From: Dimargaris cristalligena
Taxonomy: Eukaryota; Kickxellomycota; Dimargaritomycetes; Dimargaritales; Dimargaritaceae
Length of the DNA stretch: 64,000 nucleotides
Assembly: GCA_027576995.1 (NCBI GenBank)
Contig: JANBQC010000024.1
Span: 1-64,000, forward strand
Reading direction: 5' to 3'
The notes under the pieces were generated by a model. That model worked only from the letters and a program-made list of their open reading frames with translations. It did not search any database and was not told the origin of the DNA. Shown piece after piece: positions 23,198 through 34,106 of this stretch. Position 1 is the stretch's first letter. Each line of letters starts with the position of its first letter. A program made the position numbers and the translations under genes.

Positions 23198-23521
23198 TTA
23201 AAAGCGACACTGGATGTACATGACGTCCGGCTGGATCAGCTGAACCTCGATATCGAAGATGGGGTATTCCTCCTCCAGGAAATCGAGGAAGTAATGGTAG
23301 CCGGCTTCCGAAGTCAGAATGTGCGTGGCCTGGTTGAGAATAGAGGTGTCGCTCATCCGGTGGGCCCAATCGTCGAGCGGGGGCGGGTAGACCGTGACTC
23401 GACCGGCACGAATAATGAATACGATTTGCCGGATGTTGCTTTTGAAGCCTTCGACGGAGATATCCAGGACGGCGCGGGCCAGGGACTCGGGGGGCTGGTA
23501 GATAAGGGGCAGAACGTGCAT
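23198..23521 (-). CDS. 107-residue protein of unknown function
   Basis: A single open exon. The start at 23521 is chosen because upstream codons in the same frame are low-complexity Pro/Ser/Leu read from a pyrimidine-rich leader, whereas MHVLPLIYQPPESLARAVLD begins a well-mixed sequence. The body has alternating hydrophobic and charged segments (IRQIVFIIRAGRVTVYPPPL, ILTSEAGYHYFLDFLEEEYP, FDIEVQLIQPDVMYIQCRF) that suggest a compact alpha/beta fold. No signal peptide or membrane helix. I do not recognise the family. Confidence 0.6.
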   Translation of the reverse strand: MHVLPLIYQPPESLARAVLDISVEGFKSNIRQIVFIIRAGRVTVYPPPLDDWAHRMSDTSILNQATHILTSEAGYHYFLDFLEEEYPIFDIEVQLIQPDVMYIQCRF

Positions 23522-25643
23522 GGTGGAGTGTGATGGAGTAGTGGGTACTATGGGGTAGAGGTAGGTATGGGAGTGGAAGTGGGACGGAGGAGGGGGGGTG
23601 TTGGTCAAGAGGAGTGACAAAAGTAGCCGAGACTGAGGGGAAGGGAGAAGTGGTATAAATGGACGGGGGAGGAGTTGTACGTATGGCTTATTGAATGGGT
23701 GGCTCAAAGGAGTCAGCGGGACTTTAAGAATCCTGGAAAAAATAATAATCACCGAAGATAGGCTGTTGGATCAGACCCAATTTTGAACGGCCAGGCTGTA
23801 AATTAATGAATCAGATCCAGGTGTGGAAGCGAGTGAACGGCCCGAATACAACACAGCCTGATGAACAACTGGGAACTGACAGTGTAAATAATAGTGTAGC
23901 GTAGCTTGGGGTTAGAAGGTTGGCGTATGGGGGGACGGGCGTGGGTAATCGGCGATACGAGGATGAAGGGACGAGGTAAAAGAAGGGAAGGGAAAGGTCA
24001 AACCAAAGCCTGTTATATAGAGGTAGGCGAGTCAGACAGGGTGAGCATGAATAAACGAATGGTAACTTGGAAGGGCCGGTTGGGGAGGGGGGGTGGGCTT
24101 ATTTATAGCCATGCGTCAGACCTGAGCTAAACGCGATTCGAGTAGGATTCCACAAGAGGAGGAAAAAATCAGAGAGAGGACAAGCAAGCATACACCCGTG
24201 GCCTCCTTCTCCTCTCTCTGATTTTTGCTTGGCTTTTCTTTAAAAAAATTGACCAGGTATACCTGGACATAACAGTATTTTTTAGTGCCATACCAGTTTG
24301 CTGGCCTGGAGGGAGAATGGCCAACGGGAGGTGCAGGGCCGTTCTCCCGAAGACGCCATCACCCCCGCATATAGCATATAGAGCAAACGCATCGGTTATA
24401 TAGCGCATATATCGTCCCCATCGCATATACCACCTATAGTGGGTCCTCCTTTCCATGGACTTATTCCGAGTGGTGGCATAATGCACATTCGGTACGGGAT
24501 TGTATAGTACTGGTGTGGGTTGGGTTGGAGTGGAGTGGAGTGGGAGAACAGGGAAAGCGTAAAGGGTGTGTGTTGTGTGGACTACAGCAAGGAAAATGTA
24601 AATTAAAGGGTAGGAAGCGAAGGATCTAAAGCTACAGCCGCCCTGAAGTGATGTGTGGCATAGGATAAAGGCTACCCCGGTCCCATTCGCCAGCAATGTC
24701 TGCTGCATGCTGAATGTAGCCCTCAAATAGGGCTAGTGAATCCCTTTTCCACCGCTCTTCTCGTCCTCCTCCTCCATTTCCCGCCCACTTTACGCCTGTC
24801 CTTCTCCCCCTTCTTCGGTACCTCTCCTCCGCATAATGGCCACCCAGCCGCAGTTGGGCAGGTTTATTTAGATGTGGCTTCACCCCCAATCCCGCGGCAC
24901 GGTATTATTTTTCTCTTAACTTACCTGGTGATGGTCATACATTAACCTCTCCCTCCGACCGCCGCCTTCTTTCCCGTTCGCTTGCTTTCCCGGACTTGCC
25001 AATATTCCCTTCACCCCCGTGTACTTATTCCGGGGGGAGGGCGGACTCTTTGGAGGTGATGGCTGTGTTTCACCGGTCACTGTCCGGTGCGTAAACCCCG
25101 GGGGGGAGGGTGAGTATAGTCACTAAATGCGGGTAAGGGAGGTATTTTAGTCGCTAAATGCGGGTAAGGGAGGTATTTTAGTCACTAAACCATGCTTTTC
25201 AACTACATAAAAGACTACGTAATACTCCGCCAAATAATCTCAACTCTATGCGCATTCAATCACCCAAGCGGCATGGCATACACCCGAAGCTAGTCCATGT
25301 CCATTAGTGAATGTTATCTCTAAGCAAAAGTGCGTGGTCACTCAATGCGTCCCACCAAATTCTTCCCGCCATAAAAATATATGCTCACTGTGATCTGGTC
25401 TATATAAACCATGCCGACCCGGGGGACCCCGGTTATGCCACTACTTCACTTTCCTGTTTAATTCCTAGACCCACATATTGTTAAATTTAAATTTAATCCT
25501 CCGTGAGCATATCTCTAGTACAAACCCTCTATTTACCCTATAGTTACCTGCATCGTACCTAACCTTTCAGGCAGTAGTGTTATCGTGGCCCCATCTACAC
25601 TCCCCGTCCACTATACCGCATTCAATTTGGCCTGATATATACC
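23522..25643. other. Intergenic between the 107-residue gene and dmc1
   Basis: Two kilobases. 23530-23660 is purine-rich (promoter of the minus-strand gene). 24150-24245 contains an imperfect inverted repeat around AGAGAGGA and TCCTCTCTCT. 24730-25020 is pyrimidine-rich on + with no convincing gene behind it, and 25118-25189 is a 31-bp tandem repeat. Longer frames (for example 24169-24726, minus) have unnatural composition. Confidence 0.5.
25118..25189. repeat. 31-bp tandem repeat, 2.3 copies, upstream of dmc1
   Basis: Units at 25118-25148 and 25149-25179 are identical except for one A/G change; a third partial copy covers 25180-25189. The unit contains AGTCACTAAATGCGGGTAAG followed by GGAGGTATTTT. 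It ends about 455 bases before the dmc1 start codon. Confidence 0.85.
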
Positions 25644-28600
25644 ATGGATGCCTCTCAGTCGGTTGCGTCTCAAGTGGAGTTGGTTCATGAATCAGTCAGC
25701 GATACCGAAGTTGATGAGGTGAGCCTGCCCAGAGGCCTGCACTTTTTACACCCCCCCCCTATTATTAATTGTAGAATAAATATTATATATATATATATCA
25801 TTCGCTTCATTGGAAAAGTACCCAAACCCCTTTTGGTTGCGGCTATCCATTCCCGAGATACGCCGTCTCCCACCCGTTTTCGGCTAGGGGGAGTGGGGAG
25901 GGGGAAAAGAAGGCTTGTTGATCAGACCAACCCTCTGGATGAATGCCCACCATCTCATCTCAGCTTCTCCACCCCCCTCGCCCAGTCTCTTCATCACGCT
26001 CTGGTTCGCTCTCTTCGCACCCTTTCCCATCACCACGGCAGTAACGGAGGGGTTGGGGTGGTACATTAATAAATGAGCTCTTAATTAACCCGTCATTTAT
26101 TCCATCACACGGTCGTTGGTATCCGGATCGGTCCTCAGGATTATATTGAAATAGAAACTCTCGCTGATCAGGGCATCAATGCCGCTGACATCCAGAAACT
26201 TAAGGCTTCCGGTATTTGCACTGTAAAGGCAGGTTTTTGTTTCATATATATTTCCCCTTCCCTCCCACGACCTCATCAGTCACCCGGCCCTTGTTTAAGC
26301 GTAAACAGCATGGCTACTTGTATATTATAGACTATACCCACCATTAATATTACTTTCACATACCTGACTCTCCCGTGTCTAAATATTCCCTCCGAAATGG
26401 GCTTGCATCAACCCCATCCACAACCCAATGACCCCCATACCTAGGCCGTCCAGATGTCGACCAAGCGAATGCTCATTAAAATAAAAGGATTGTCGGAAGC
26501 AAAAGTCGATAAGTTGAAGGAGGCGGCCAATAAACTAATGGTAAGAGTTCTTCGTCTGGATTGCCCACACCGACTGTACTCGAATTCGGATACCCGTGAC
26601 CTCCTTGTAATAATTTCTTTAAAAAGGAATACATTTCACCAGCACAATGGCCTCGCCACTGACTCCTAACCTTGTCCTCTGATCCAATACGCCCCCGGAA
26701 CTCTTCAGGATTGTGGTTTTATTACCGGCCTCGAGTATTCAGTCCGACGCCAGCGGGTCATGAAAATAGGCACGGGGTCGGTGGAGCTCGACAAACTTCT
26801 AGGTGGTGGTATTGAGACCATGGCCATCACAGAGGTGTTTGGCGAATTTCGGACCGGGAAAACCCAACTAGGTCATACTTTGTGCGTGACCGTGCAGCTA
26901 CCGACGAACATGGGCGGCGGCCATGGCAAGGTAAATTTGACCCTCCCCTTTTCTACTAATGTAATTTTGCTACGATAACCCGAAAGACGGCCATCGACAT
27001 GTATGCTGACGAGGTACAGCGTGTTGATTAAGTCGGGTCTACCCTTTGGTTTAGCAAATCTAGCTGACCGTTTGCTGCCAGGCCCCGGCCGAGTTACCTG
27101 TGCAAATTCACCACTTAACAGTCTAATATGGTTTCAGGTTAGCGGCCGTTGGATTGAGAGAAAAATATATATAATCCCAACCCGAATCCACCATTCTATG
27201 GATTACATTAGCTATACTATATTTTAATAGACCCTATGCACATCCAAAAACTCTGCTGCATGACTACTTCTCTTAGCCACGGCAGTCTAGTCACCGCATG
27301 TGCGTGCATGGGTGCATGAGAAGGAGTCACTCATCAAATTGGCATACCAGAGTTTGGTCCATTTCCTGTTTATCTAACTTAATCACCCTGATTCTTCGCT
27401 GTCTTTCTGGTTGGTGGGGCCTCGCTATTCAACTTAGGCCGCGTTCATTGATACGGAGGGGACCTTTCGTCCCGACCGAATTCGGGCCATTGCGGAACGC
27501 TACGAATTAGATCCCGAGTTAGTGCTGGATAATCTTATCTACGCCCGGGCGTTTAATTCCGAACACCAAATGGACCTAATCACCATGGTGTCCGCCAAAT
27601 TCGCCGAGGAGAAGGGCGTATACAAGCTACTGGTCAGTCCTCCTCCTTATGAACTCTTAGTTTGAGAGAACACCCATGTAAAAACCCCGTCATGCTGGCC
27701 TACTTTTATTAGCATGGGCAGCGCAATGGAGTCCCCCTTTGGCTGCCCCTCTCCATAGGTTGCACATTGATAAACCAACCCCAACCACTTTACATTTTCT
27801 TTTGTTTATTCTTCCTTACCTTCACACCTGGTTGGGTTATAATACTGAATCACGTCTGAATTGGTTTCCACTGGTGGCGGAACACTGGCCCATACACCAG
27901 GTGGTGGACAGTATTATTTCACTGTTCCGGACCGATTTTTGCGGTCGGGGGGAGCTCAGTGAGCGGCAACAAAAACTCAACACCATGCTGTCACGGCTGA
28001 TGAAAATAGCAGAGGAATTTAATGTGGCCGTGTATATTACGAATCAGGTAAACCACGAAAAAACGGAAATTGCCCAAGCACTAAACCTAAATACGGACGA
28101 ATGGCGTACCGACGTAGTACACCTCCCCTAACTGTGTGCATGCGTAAAATCTGCTTTGTTTGGGGTGATCATTCAGTAATCCTTGAACCAACTTATGCGG
28201 TGTATTATATGTTTTTTTTAAAAAAAAAAACTTACGGGAATTTGTGGTTGTAAACCAATAGATTTGCTCCGACCCAGGCGCGGGCATGTCCTTCGTAGCC
28301 GACCCTAAGAAACCGGTGGGCGGGCATGTACTGGCCCACGCGTAAGTGCACTGGACGACTGGCACCGTGATTTGAAATTTGCAGAAATTAACAGATATGT
28401 ATACTGATGAATCCTCCGATAATTTAACCCCATTTGGAACTGTCTGTGTATCCTACCACCATGGCGCTGGTATAAACGTGTAGCTCGACTACCCGACTGA
28501 GCCTTCGCAAAGGTCGCGGTGAACAGCGCATTGCTAAATTATTCGATTCACCCAATATGCCAGAAGCGGAGGCTGGTAAGTAGGCAACTTTCCATGTCAT

Positions 28601-28815
28601 AGCCGTACTTTTCCCACCCCCTTGGTCTAAATGCTCAGCCACATTATGCACGCAGATATGCTATATTTAAGACTTTACTGAGCATAATCATACTAATTGA
28701 AATTACCAACGATGCCATTGATTTGATGTGTTTTATTTTTTGCCCACCCAAATGAATACCATCGAAATTAGTGTACGCTCTTTCCGATGGCGGGGTCATT
28801 GATAGCAAGGAATAG
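25644..28815 (+). CDS. dmc1: Dmc1, meiosis-specific RecA/Rad51-family recombinase
   Basis: Nine exons: 25644-25718, 26139-26228, 26445-26540, 26709-26930, 27438-27632, 27901-28047, 28262-28341, 28484-28575, 28772-28815, giving 346 residues (human DMC1 340). Dmc1 forms filaments on single-stranded DNA and carries out strand exchange between homologues in meiosis. Landmarks: helix-hairpin-helix region ([39 protein letters not shown]), Walker A GEFRTGKT (132-139), Walker B LLVVDS (about 225-230), [12 protein letters not shown], loop-2 region [12 protein letters not shown], and C-terminal [20 protein letters not shown]. Dmc1 rather than Rad51 is indicated by [16 protein letters not shown], the short N-terminus and the end GGVIDSKE, recalled from the Dmc1 family. 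Intron 2 uses a GC donor. The gene converges on the METTL16-type gene, 240 bases between stops. Confidence 0.95.
26229..26444 (+). other. GC-AG intron in dmc1
   Basis: The exon ends ...GTAAAG and the intron begins GCAGGT. Joining to CCTAG/GCC gives [14 protein letters not shown], matching the unbroken family pattern in length. A GT donor three codons upstream (ACT/GTAAAG) would delete two conserved positions. Confidence 0.7.
28212..28230. repeat. T8-A11 palindromic run in dmc1 intron 6
   Basis: Eight T followed directly by eleven A, able to form a hairpin or a bent, nucleosome-poor segment. Similar runs occur at 7468-7484, 22991-23003 and 57648-57666. Confidence 0.75.
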
Positions 28816-29055
28816 TGGTATTCAACGTCTTCCGCCCACTTTATTCATTTGCTTGGGCCATAGTTTCAAACGAGTAACTCGTACTTCACCCGGCCTTATC
28901 GACAACTTGTTGATGTATCAGATATGCTATCCAATAACCATCGACATTATTACAATGACAAAAAATCAGTCATTAAATACTCTTAGTAATTAGAAATAAA
29001 AATGGCACTGGTATCTCTTTCCTGATGCATTGGCTGGGTCTGGATCCATTATTAA

Positions 29056-32000
29056 CTACGGTAGCTCGGTCATTTTCCGGCTGACGTGGTTGTACAGCGA
29101 CTCAAACAGGGAGTAGTCCAGGCCATATACAAAAATAAAGGTGATCTGAACACCCATTTGATGGACCCATGTGGCGGTCGTGGTCACTGTGGGTTCGCCC
29201 TCCTCATCCAATGGCGAGTTGGGGCAATGGGTGCGGGAAGGTTCCGGCTGATAGGGCGTGACTAGGATAGCCATCTGTGACATACTAGTGGCCTTCGGTA
29301 GGCTTTGGGTGGTTGCCTGGGGATGGTGGTGGTGGGTAGGAGGGGTGTTGTTGGATGGGGACTGGGCGAATTGCCGGCTCCGCCGCGCCCGCCGCGACCA
29401 AAAGGCCTCCGCAAACGATAGTCGATACAATAACCCTTCGTTAACCTCCGACTCAGTTTCCGGTAAATCAAGAACTTCTTCTGATGAAGTTTGAAGAGGT
29501 GCTCTCCAAAGAATTTCCATCCGAACTAGCCCTTCGGTGCGGAGGGGGGCCAATATACCATCCAGGATAGTCAGGGCTGACTCGTAGGGCCGCTTGGGCC
29601 ACATGTGATACCACAGGTTGGGGTAGCGTATTGCCTTGCGCATGGTTCTACGGACAACAGGACCATCAACCCAGCTCATGTCGTCAAGATTTCTATAGTT
29701 CAAGTCTAGAGTGGGCTCCTACCAGGAGTCGCGTTGGAGTTGTAGCAATAAAAGGCATGATTTAGATTAGAATGGTTCAAGGTGGGGGGGGGTAGATTAT
29801 GGTTTCGTTGAACGGGCTGTCCTACTGTATCACCCGGCTATTTATAATTGGGCTGGGCCTACCTTGATTAGCAACCGCTGTCCGGAAAACGACCAAATAA
29901 GAATCCAACGCCTGGTACTGCCCTGACAGATCTCGGTAAACCCATAATTATGGATCTAAACGTGGCAAGTGCATGGATCAGAGACACAATGAAAGGCAAG
30001 TAGTGGTGGTATCGAGATCGGGACTAACGTTAACACCACGAAGACAAAATATCCGGGCACCAGGTACATATAATACTTGCCAGCCTGGCCAAACTTTCGG
30101 TTAACTGGACTTACCTTATTTGTGTTTAAAACCTCGATGACTTTTTCAAGGGATGAGTATTTTCCCAGTAGAGAGGTATACCATCTGATAATATACAAAT
30201 ATATAATTAGTTGAGAAATACCTATTTTGGGGGGCTTTAGATAGTCTGCCATACCATATATCCCCTTTCTCGGCGCCCCTGAGTCGATATATCAATGTGT
30301 CGGATGATCACCTAGAACATCTAGCAGGTGGGAGGGTAATGTATCGAAAGACTTACTTGATACGAGTGGTCCAGCGAAGGCTCTCGGTTATCATTTGAAT
30401 GACAAATAGCGCCTCACCACCTGGAGTGATCATTTCGTGGGGCTGACCCTCGCACACCTATTATTAGTTTCACATCGGTATGCATAGATTATCCATGGGA
30501 CCCAGTCCATTGTGTTAGGATGTAATGCCCAGTTTAGGGTCAGTCTAGTCCGGAGGGGAAGTCCAAGCCGTTCCCAAAGGTTGCCTACACTTTGAGACAT
30601 ATTTTTTTTAGATACGATCAAGGTAGAGGAGTTAACCATAACCGTATATATATATATATATATATAGGCAATTTTAAAAATCCAATACTTACGGCAAAAG
30701 GGGGCAGGGCTTTGTTGTCGCGGAGTTCGCTGATCTCATCCGAACTGCCGTAAAATGGTGGATTGCACATGCAGAAATCAATCCTGATTGAAGGGTACGG
30801 TGTAATGGAAATACTGACCCTCGGTTAGTGTCTATTGCTACTATGTTAGCGAGGGGTCCCTCGTAGCTGTACCGTAGAGGTAGAGTAACGGTCGGTTCGT
30901 GGGGTATGGGTGTATCCAAGGTATTAATCAATTGACTTACTGTGTATCCCTATCCACGGAATCTAAGATGAGGGAGTTCAAAACGGTGGTAGGGTCAGGG
31001 TTTTCCAGAACTTGGATTTTCGACGACAGGCCATTGTTGGCCACGTTTTGGCGGGCGACTGAGATTGACGGTTTATGAATATCTATTATTATATCCAAAT
31101 AAATAGTGTACAATTGGTCCGAATCATCTTAGTGATAAAGACATTCGCCCATGGGTGACTGGATTCCGCTGACTGGACCAGCCAACTAAAAATACACATG
31201 TAGTCAAATTTAACACTTGCCTGTTGCGATAAATTTCCAATGGGGGTTGAGGCGACATGCCAGCAGAGGATATATACAGGATGCGCCAGTCCCACTAGAC
31301 AACGTGGATATAAATGGGCCAGACATGTAGCAAAATTCAACATTTAGCGTATTGCTTCAAGGGATTTAGAGAAATGGGCAATTCAGTTCCAATCTGACCC
31401 TTCATAACACATAATAATCAATAACAACAGCAAGTTAAAATAGTATTCTTACATATCTAGTCCAATCATCGACCGCTGCTCAATATGGCTCGAACCGGTA
31501 CCGACAAGGTCTTCGATAACGTGTATATAGTCGAGACTGCCGTGTGGTATGGGTGGCATTTGGATTGGCAAGCCAGGTAATGTTTAGTAGATGGTGCCTC
31601 GCGACTAGTTTGGCGTTTTGCGTAACAATTGAACCCCCAATGGAAGGGCGATTGCCCCCGGTTTATTCGCAAATAAAAACAGAGCAGTAACATAAACCTA
31701 CCGATTGGGAATCTAACAACAATAGGGTATATTTAAAACAGAACAGCACCCCAAAGTTAGGTCTCGGTGGTACACGCAGCCTATGCAATATGAATCCAGT
31801 GTGCAGGCGTTTGGCGCTGCAGGGCTTAGTGTAAGCCGGTGGATTCTTGGTTATACCAAAGTCGGACCTACCATGGGGCAGAGTGTGTGGCGTGGAATGT
31901 CGAGTGCCAAATTGAAGTCAGCCTTTAGCAGTGTTAATGTCAATTCCCTAACGAGTATTCAAACAATAGCATAGTAGCCCCTTATTAATGGGCAGTAGTA

Positions 32001-32521
32001 ACTCTAAAGTATATTATACATACATATATCTGTACGTATACTAGTTTATTTGGTGAAGTTTTTTTTTTAATTATGCGAACAATTCCGAAATACTGTACGG
32101 TAAATGTGGCGTCATTACGCTTGGGGAGGAGGTGGGGGAGAAGGTTCAGGGTGAATAGGGCTTACCTGACGCTTAGGGGATCTTGGAAATCAATGGTGGC
32201 TCGACCCGACGACGATATCCTGGTGCTAAATACAAATTCGGGCAGTAGGAAATGGGCAGGGTGACGTAGAGGCAATGCTGGTCAGCTATGGCTTGCCTTG
32301 GCCAAGTGAAACTGCGCTTCAATCGGGTGAACGTTAAATATATATATATATATATGGAATAAATGGTCTTACCGTTGGGCAAATTCGGGATACCGAGTAG
32401 CAAGGTCAGTAAAGTTGGGGGGATGCGCTCGATAGCGGTTTCGGCGATGGAGACGACTAGGAAGGGCGGTCTCTCCCTCGAAAGGGTCACTGAGTACTGT
32501 CGACGGAGGCAATGGGGGCAT
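29056..32521 (-). CDS. METTL16-type RNA N6-adenosine methyltransferase
   Basis: Twelve minus-strand exons: 32373-32521, 32166-32225, 31872-31947, 31702-31712 (11-nt microexon), 31453-31536, 31221-31294, 30941-31082, 30693-30783, 30357-30457, 30115-30184, 29863-29955, 29056-29718; 537 residues (human 562). METTL16 methylates structured RNAs such as U6 snRNA and, in animals, MAT2A hairpins. Landmarks in order: HRRNRYRAHPPNFTDLATRY, LDIPRHTLCPM-IPNR-LDYI, IGTGASCIYPLLACRLNPHW (SAM-binding loop, G128-T-G), DFCMCNPPFYGSSDE (catalytic NPPF about 206-209), WYTSLLGKYSSLEKVIEVL and FTEICQGSTRRWILIWSF. The last exon holds two blocks resembling the vertebrate-conserved region (VCR) around a His/Pro-rich linker, ending FVYGLDYSLFESLYNHVSRK. 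Intron 6 is GC-AG. Each junction was checked for phase. Starts at MPPLPPST. Confidence 0.92.
30645..30666. repeat. (TA)11 microsatellite in a METTL16-gene intron
   Basis: Uninterrupted TA run inside intron 30458-30692. A similar (AT)n lies at 32337-32354 in the first intron. Confidence 0.8.
31083..31220 (-). other. GC-AG intron in the METTL16-type gene
   Basis: The donor reads ACAG/GCAAGT, the ideal GC-type donor, and the acceptor ATAATAG/AT. The junction gives FIAT-D-IHKPSISVARQNVA, matching the ATEVDxxxxxxAxxNV region of METTL16. The alternative GT donors I tried nearby did not give this frame and sequence. Confidence 0.8.
31702..31712 (-). other. 11-nt microexon of the METTL16-type gene
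   Basis: ATTCCCAATCG is bounded by TTGTTAG on its 5' side and GTAGGT on its 3' side. Inserting it between exon 31872-31947 (phase 0) and exon 31453-31536 (one base into a codon) restores the frame. It yields CPM-IPNR-LDYIHVIEDLVG, which lines up residue for residue with human IPTVPLRLNYIHWVEDLIG. Without it the two exons are out of phase. Confidence 0.8.
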
Positions 32522-34106
32522 TGTATTAGAACGCCAGTGGAAGTCCGAATGCCAATGGGCTACAAGTTATATTATTTTGAAGGGGAGGGAGGAGAGGGGG
32601 ACAAAGGGAATCGCGAACCGACTATCGAATTCGAAACAAGCCGATGGTCAACTACAGCGGTTTGCAAATGTAGCCATGTAATAGGACCTAACTAACTCCC
32701 GAATGCCTCCAATCCCTCTCCCCCACTTGGACAAAGAACGCGACACGGAGGAGCTATACAGGCTTAAAGGTGTGTTAAGGAGTGGTGGGAGTATGAATAT
32801 GGGGAGTACAAGAAAGAAAAACCCCCACGAGGGAGAATATGGCCAATGGTAATTGTCCATCCCTCCACCAACTGTGAATGTAACACAGCCAAGGTAGGTG
32901 GGCCAGTCGCTGTAGCGCCGCGATTCGGAGACGATTGATCTGGGAATTAACTCGACGAAGACTCTTCCTTTACTATTCTTCTCAAACAACCTTGCCAAGC
33001 CGGAGACTCAAGGGCCTGGCCAATACTTTCTTCCAGGGTTTTTTCTCTCCCGGAGGATAGTTTACCCTGGGTACATTTAGGAATATTCAAGTCTGTGGGG
33101 ACTTGCTGTTTTTGGCTGAGATGCGTACATTAAGTCTACAGCAGTGACGCTCTGCGGTCTATATGCATTGCAAATGGGGCTTGTAATATTTGGTTCAATG
33201 AGGTAGCTGGTTTGCGACCTGTGCCCATCGTAATTGAGGTATTATCCCGACTTCCCACTCCAAGATTTAGGCATGGCAAGAGTATCGCTGGGCAGGCACT
33301 TCGTATGGTGCCTTGCAACCTAGCTAAGTGAATTACAGACCAAGAGATAATACAGGATAAGGTGCCCCAGCCCACCCGACCCCCCTTTTCCCATTTTAGT
33401 TGCATCCTATAAATTTAATCCACTCCCATGGTGTCTACGGCGGGGGGCTGCAGTGGAGCAAAATGGTAGAATGGATAATCAGGTCCTGCGACCTTGGCTT
33501 GGTTACACAATGCCGGTGCCCCGGCGGAGTGCGGGTATTAGCCTCCCCCTATCCCCCATCACCATCCTTCCCCCCAATTCCCTACCCCCCTGTAGGTAGG
33601 TCGGCCAATTATGGCAATGACAAACTTGCACGGGGCTCCATTTTAACAGTGGAATGGGTTGGTGCAGGTAAGGGGGGAGGGTACCAAAAGACATTGCTAC
33701 TCGCGGTTTACTACTACCATAGTCAGCAATGGCCAATAACCACTTAGATTAGGTCATCAATGCGAATTATGGAGGTTTCACAATACCCCGTTTGGGAGGG
33801 ACCGGGGACCCACCTTCATTAAACTATTGAAGAGGGTAGAACAAAATAGGAATACTGTAATATCTATGGAGGCGACAAAGTACAAGTGGAGGTGTGAAAT
33901 AGGTATAGATATACTCACCTACGCCGCTCCCTCTCTCTCTCTCTATCCGCCCCCCACCCACCCTCTCACTCCATAATTCTCTGTATTAAATGTTGACTGC
34001 CCTCCAAAACTTGCTAGACGGTTATAATTTCACATTCTTCTATTATTATTCAACTTCCATCCGCCCCCACCTCTCACTTGACAACCATAACTTGCTATTC
34101 ACCATT
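32522..34106. other. Intergenic with ambiguous open frames
   Basis: On the minus strand 32947-33129 (ending REKTLEESIGQALESPAWQG...ESSSS) and overlapping frames at 33130-33405 have coding-like composition. They contradict each other and cannot be joined by a normal intron. The last 180 bases are pyrimidine-rich and belong to the next gene's promoter. Confidence 0.4.
33927..33966 (+). promoter_or_regulatory. CT-rich tract before secreted paralogue 1
   Basis: An almost pure pyrimidine run (CT repeats then C-rich) about 140-180 bases upstream of the Met at 34107. Comparable coding-strand pyrimidine tracts precede several genes here, and such tracts are a known core-promoter feature of many fungi. 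Confidence 0.45.

Noticed and set aside
23790..23870. Possible sixth MITE copy (AGGCTGTAAATTAATGAATC)
   Set aside because: Only short matches to the terminal repeat; no second end, centre motif or TA flanks.
24169..24726. A 185-codon open frame on the minus strand
   Set aside because: Composition drifts along its length, starts inside an imperfect inverted repeat, and no motif or splice partner is visible.
31089..31343. Minus-strand frame with a segment SAESSHPWANVFITKMIRTN resembling part of METTL16
   Set aside because: The real continuation is the exon 30941-31082 (DIHKPSISVARQNVANNGLS); this segment is intron sequence.
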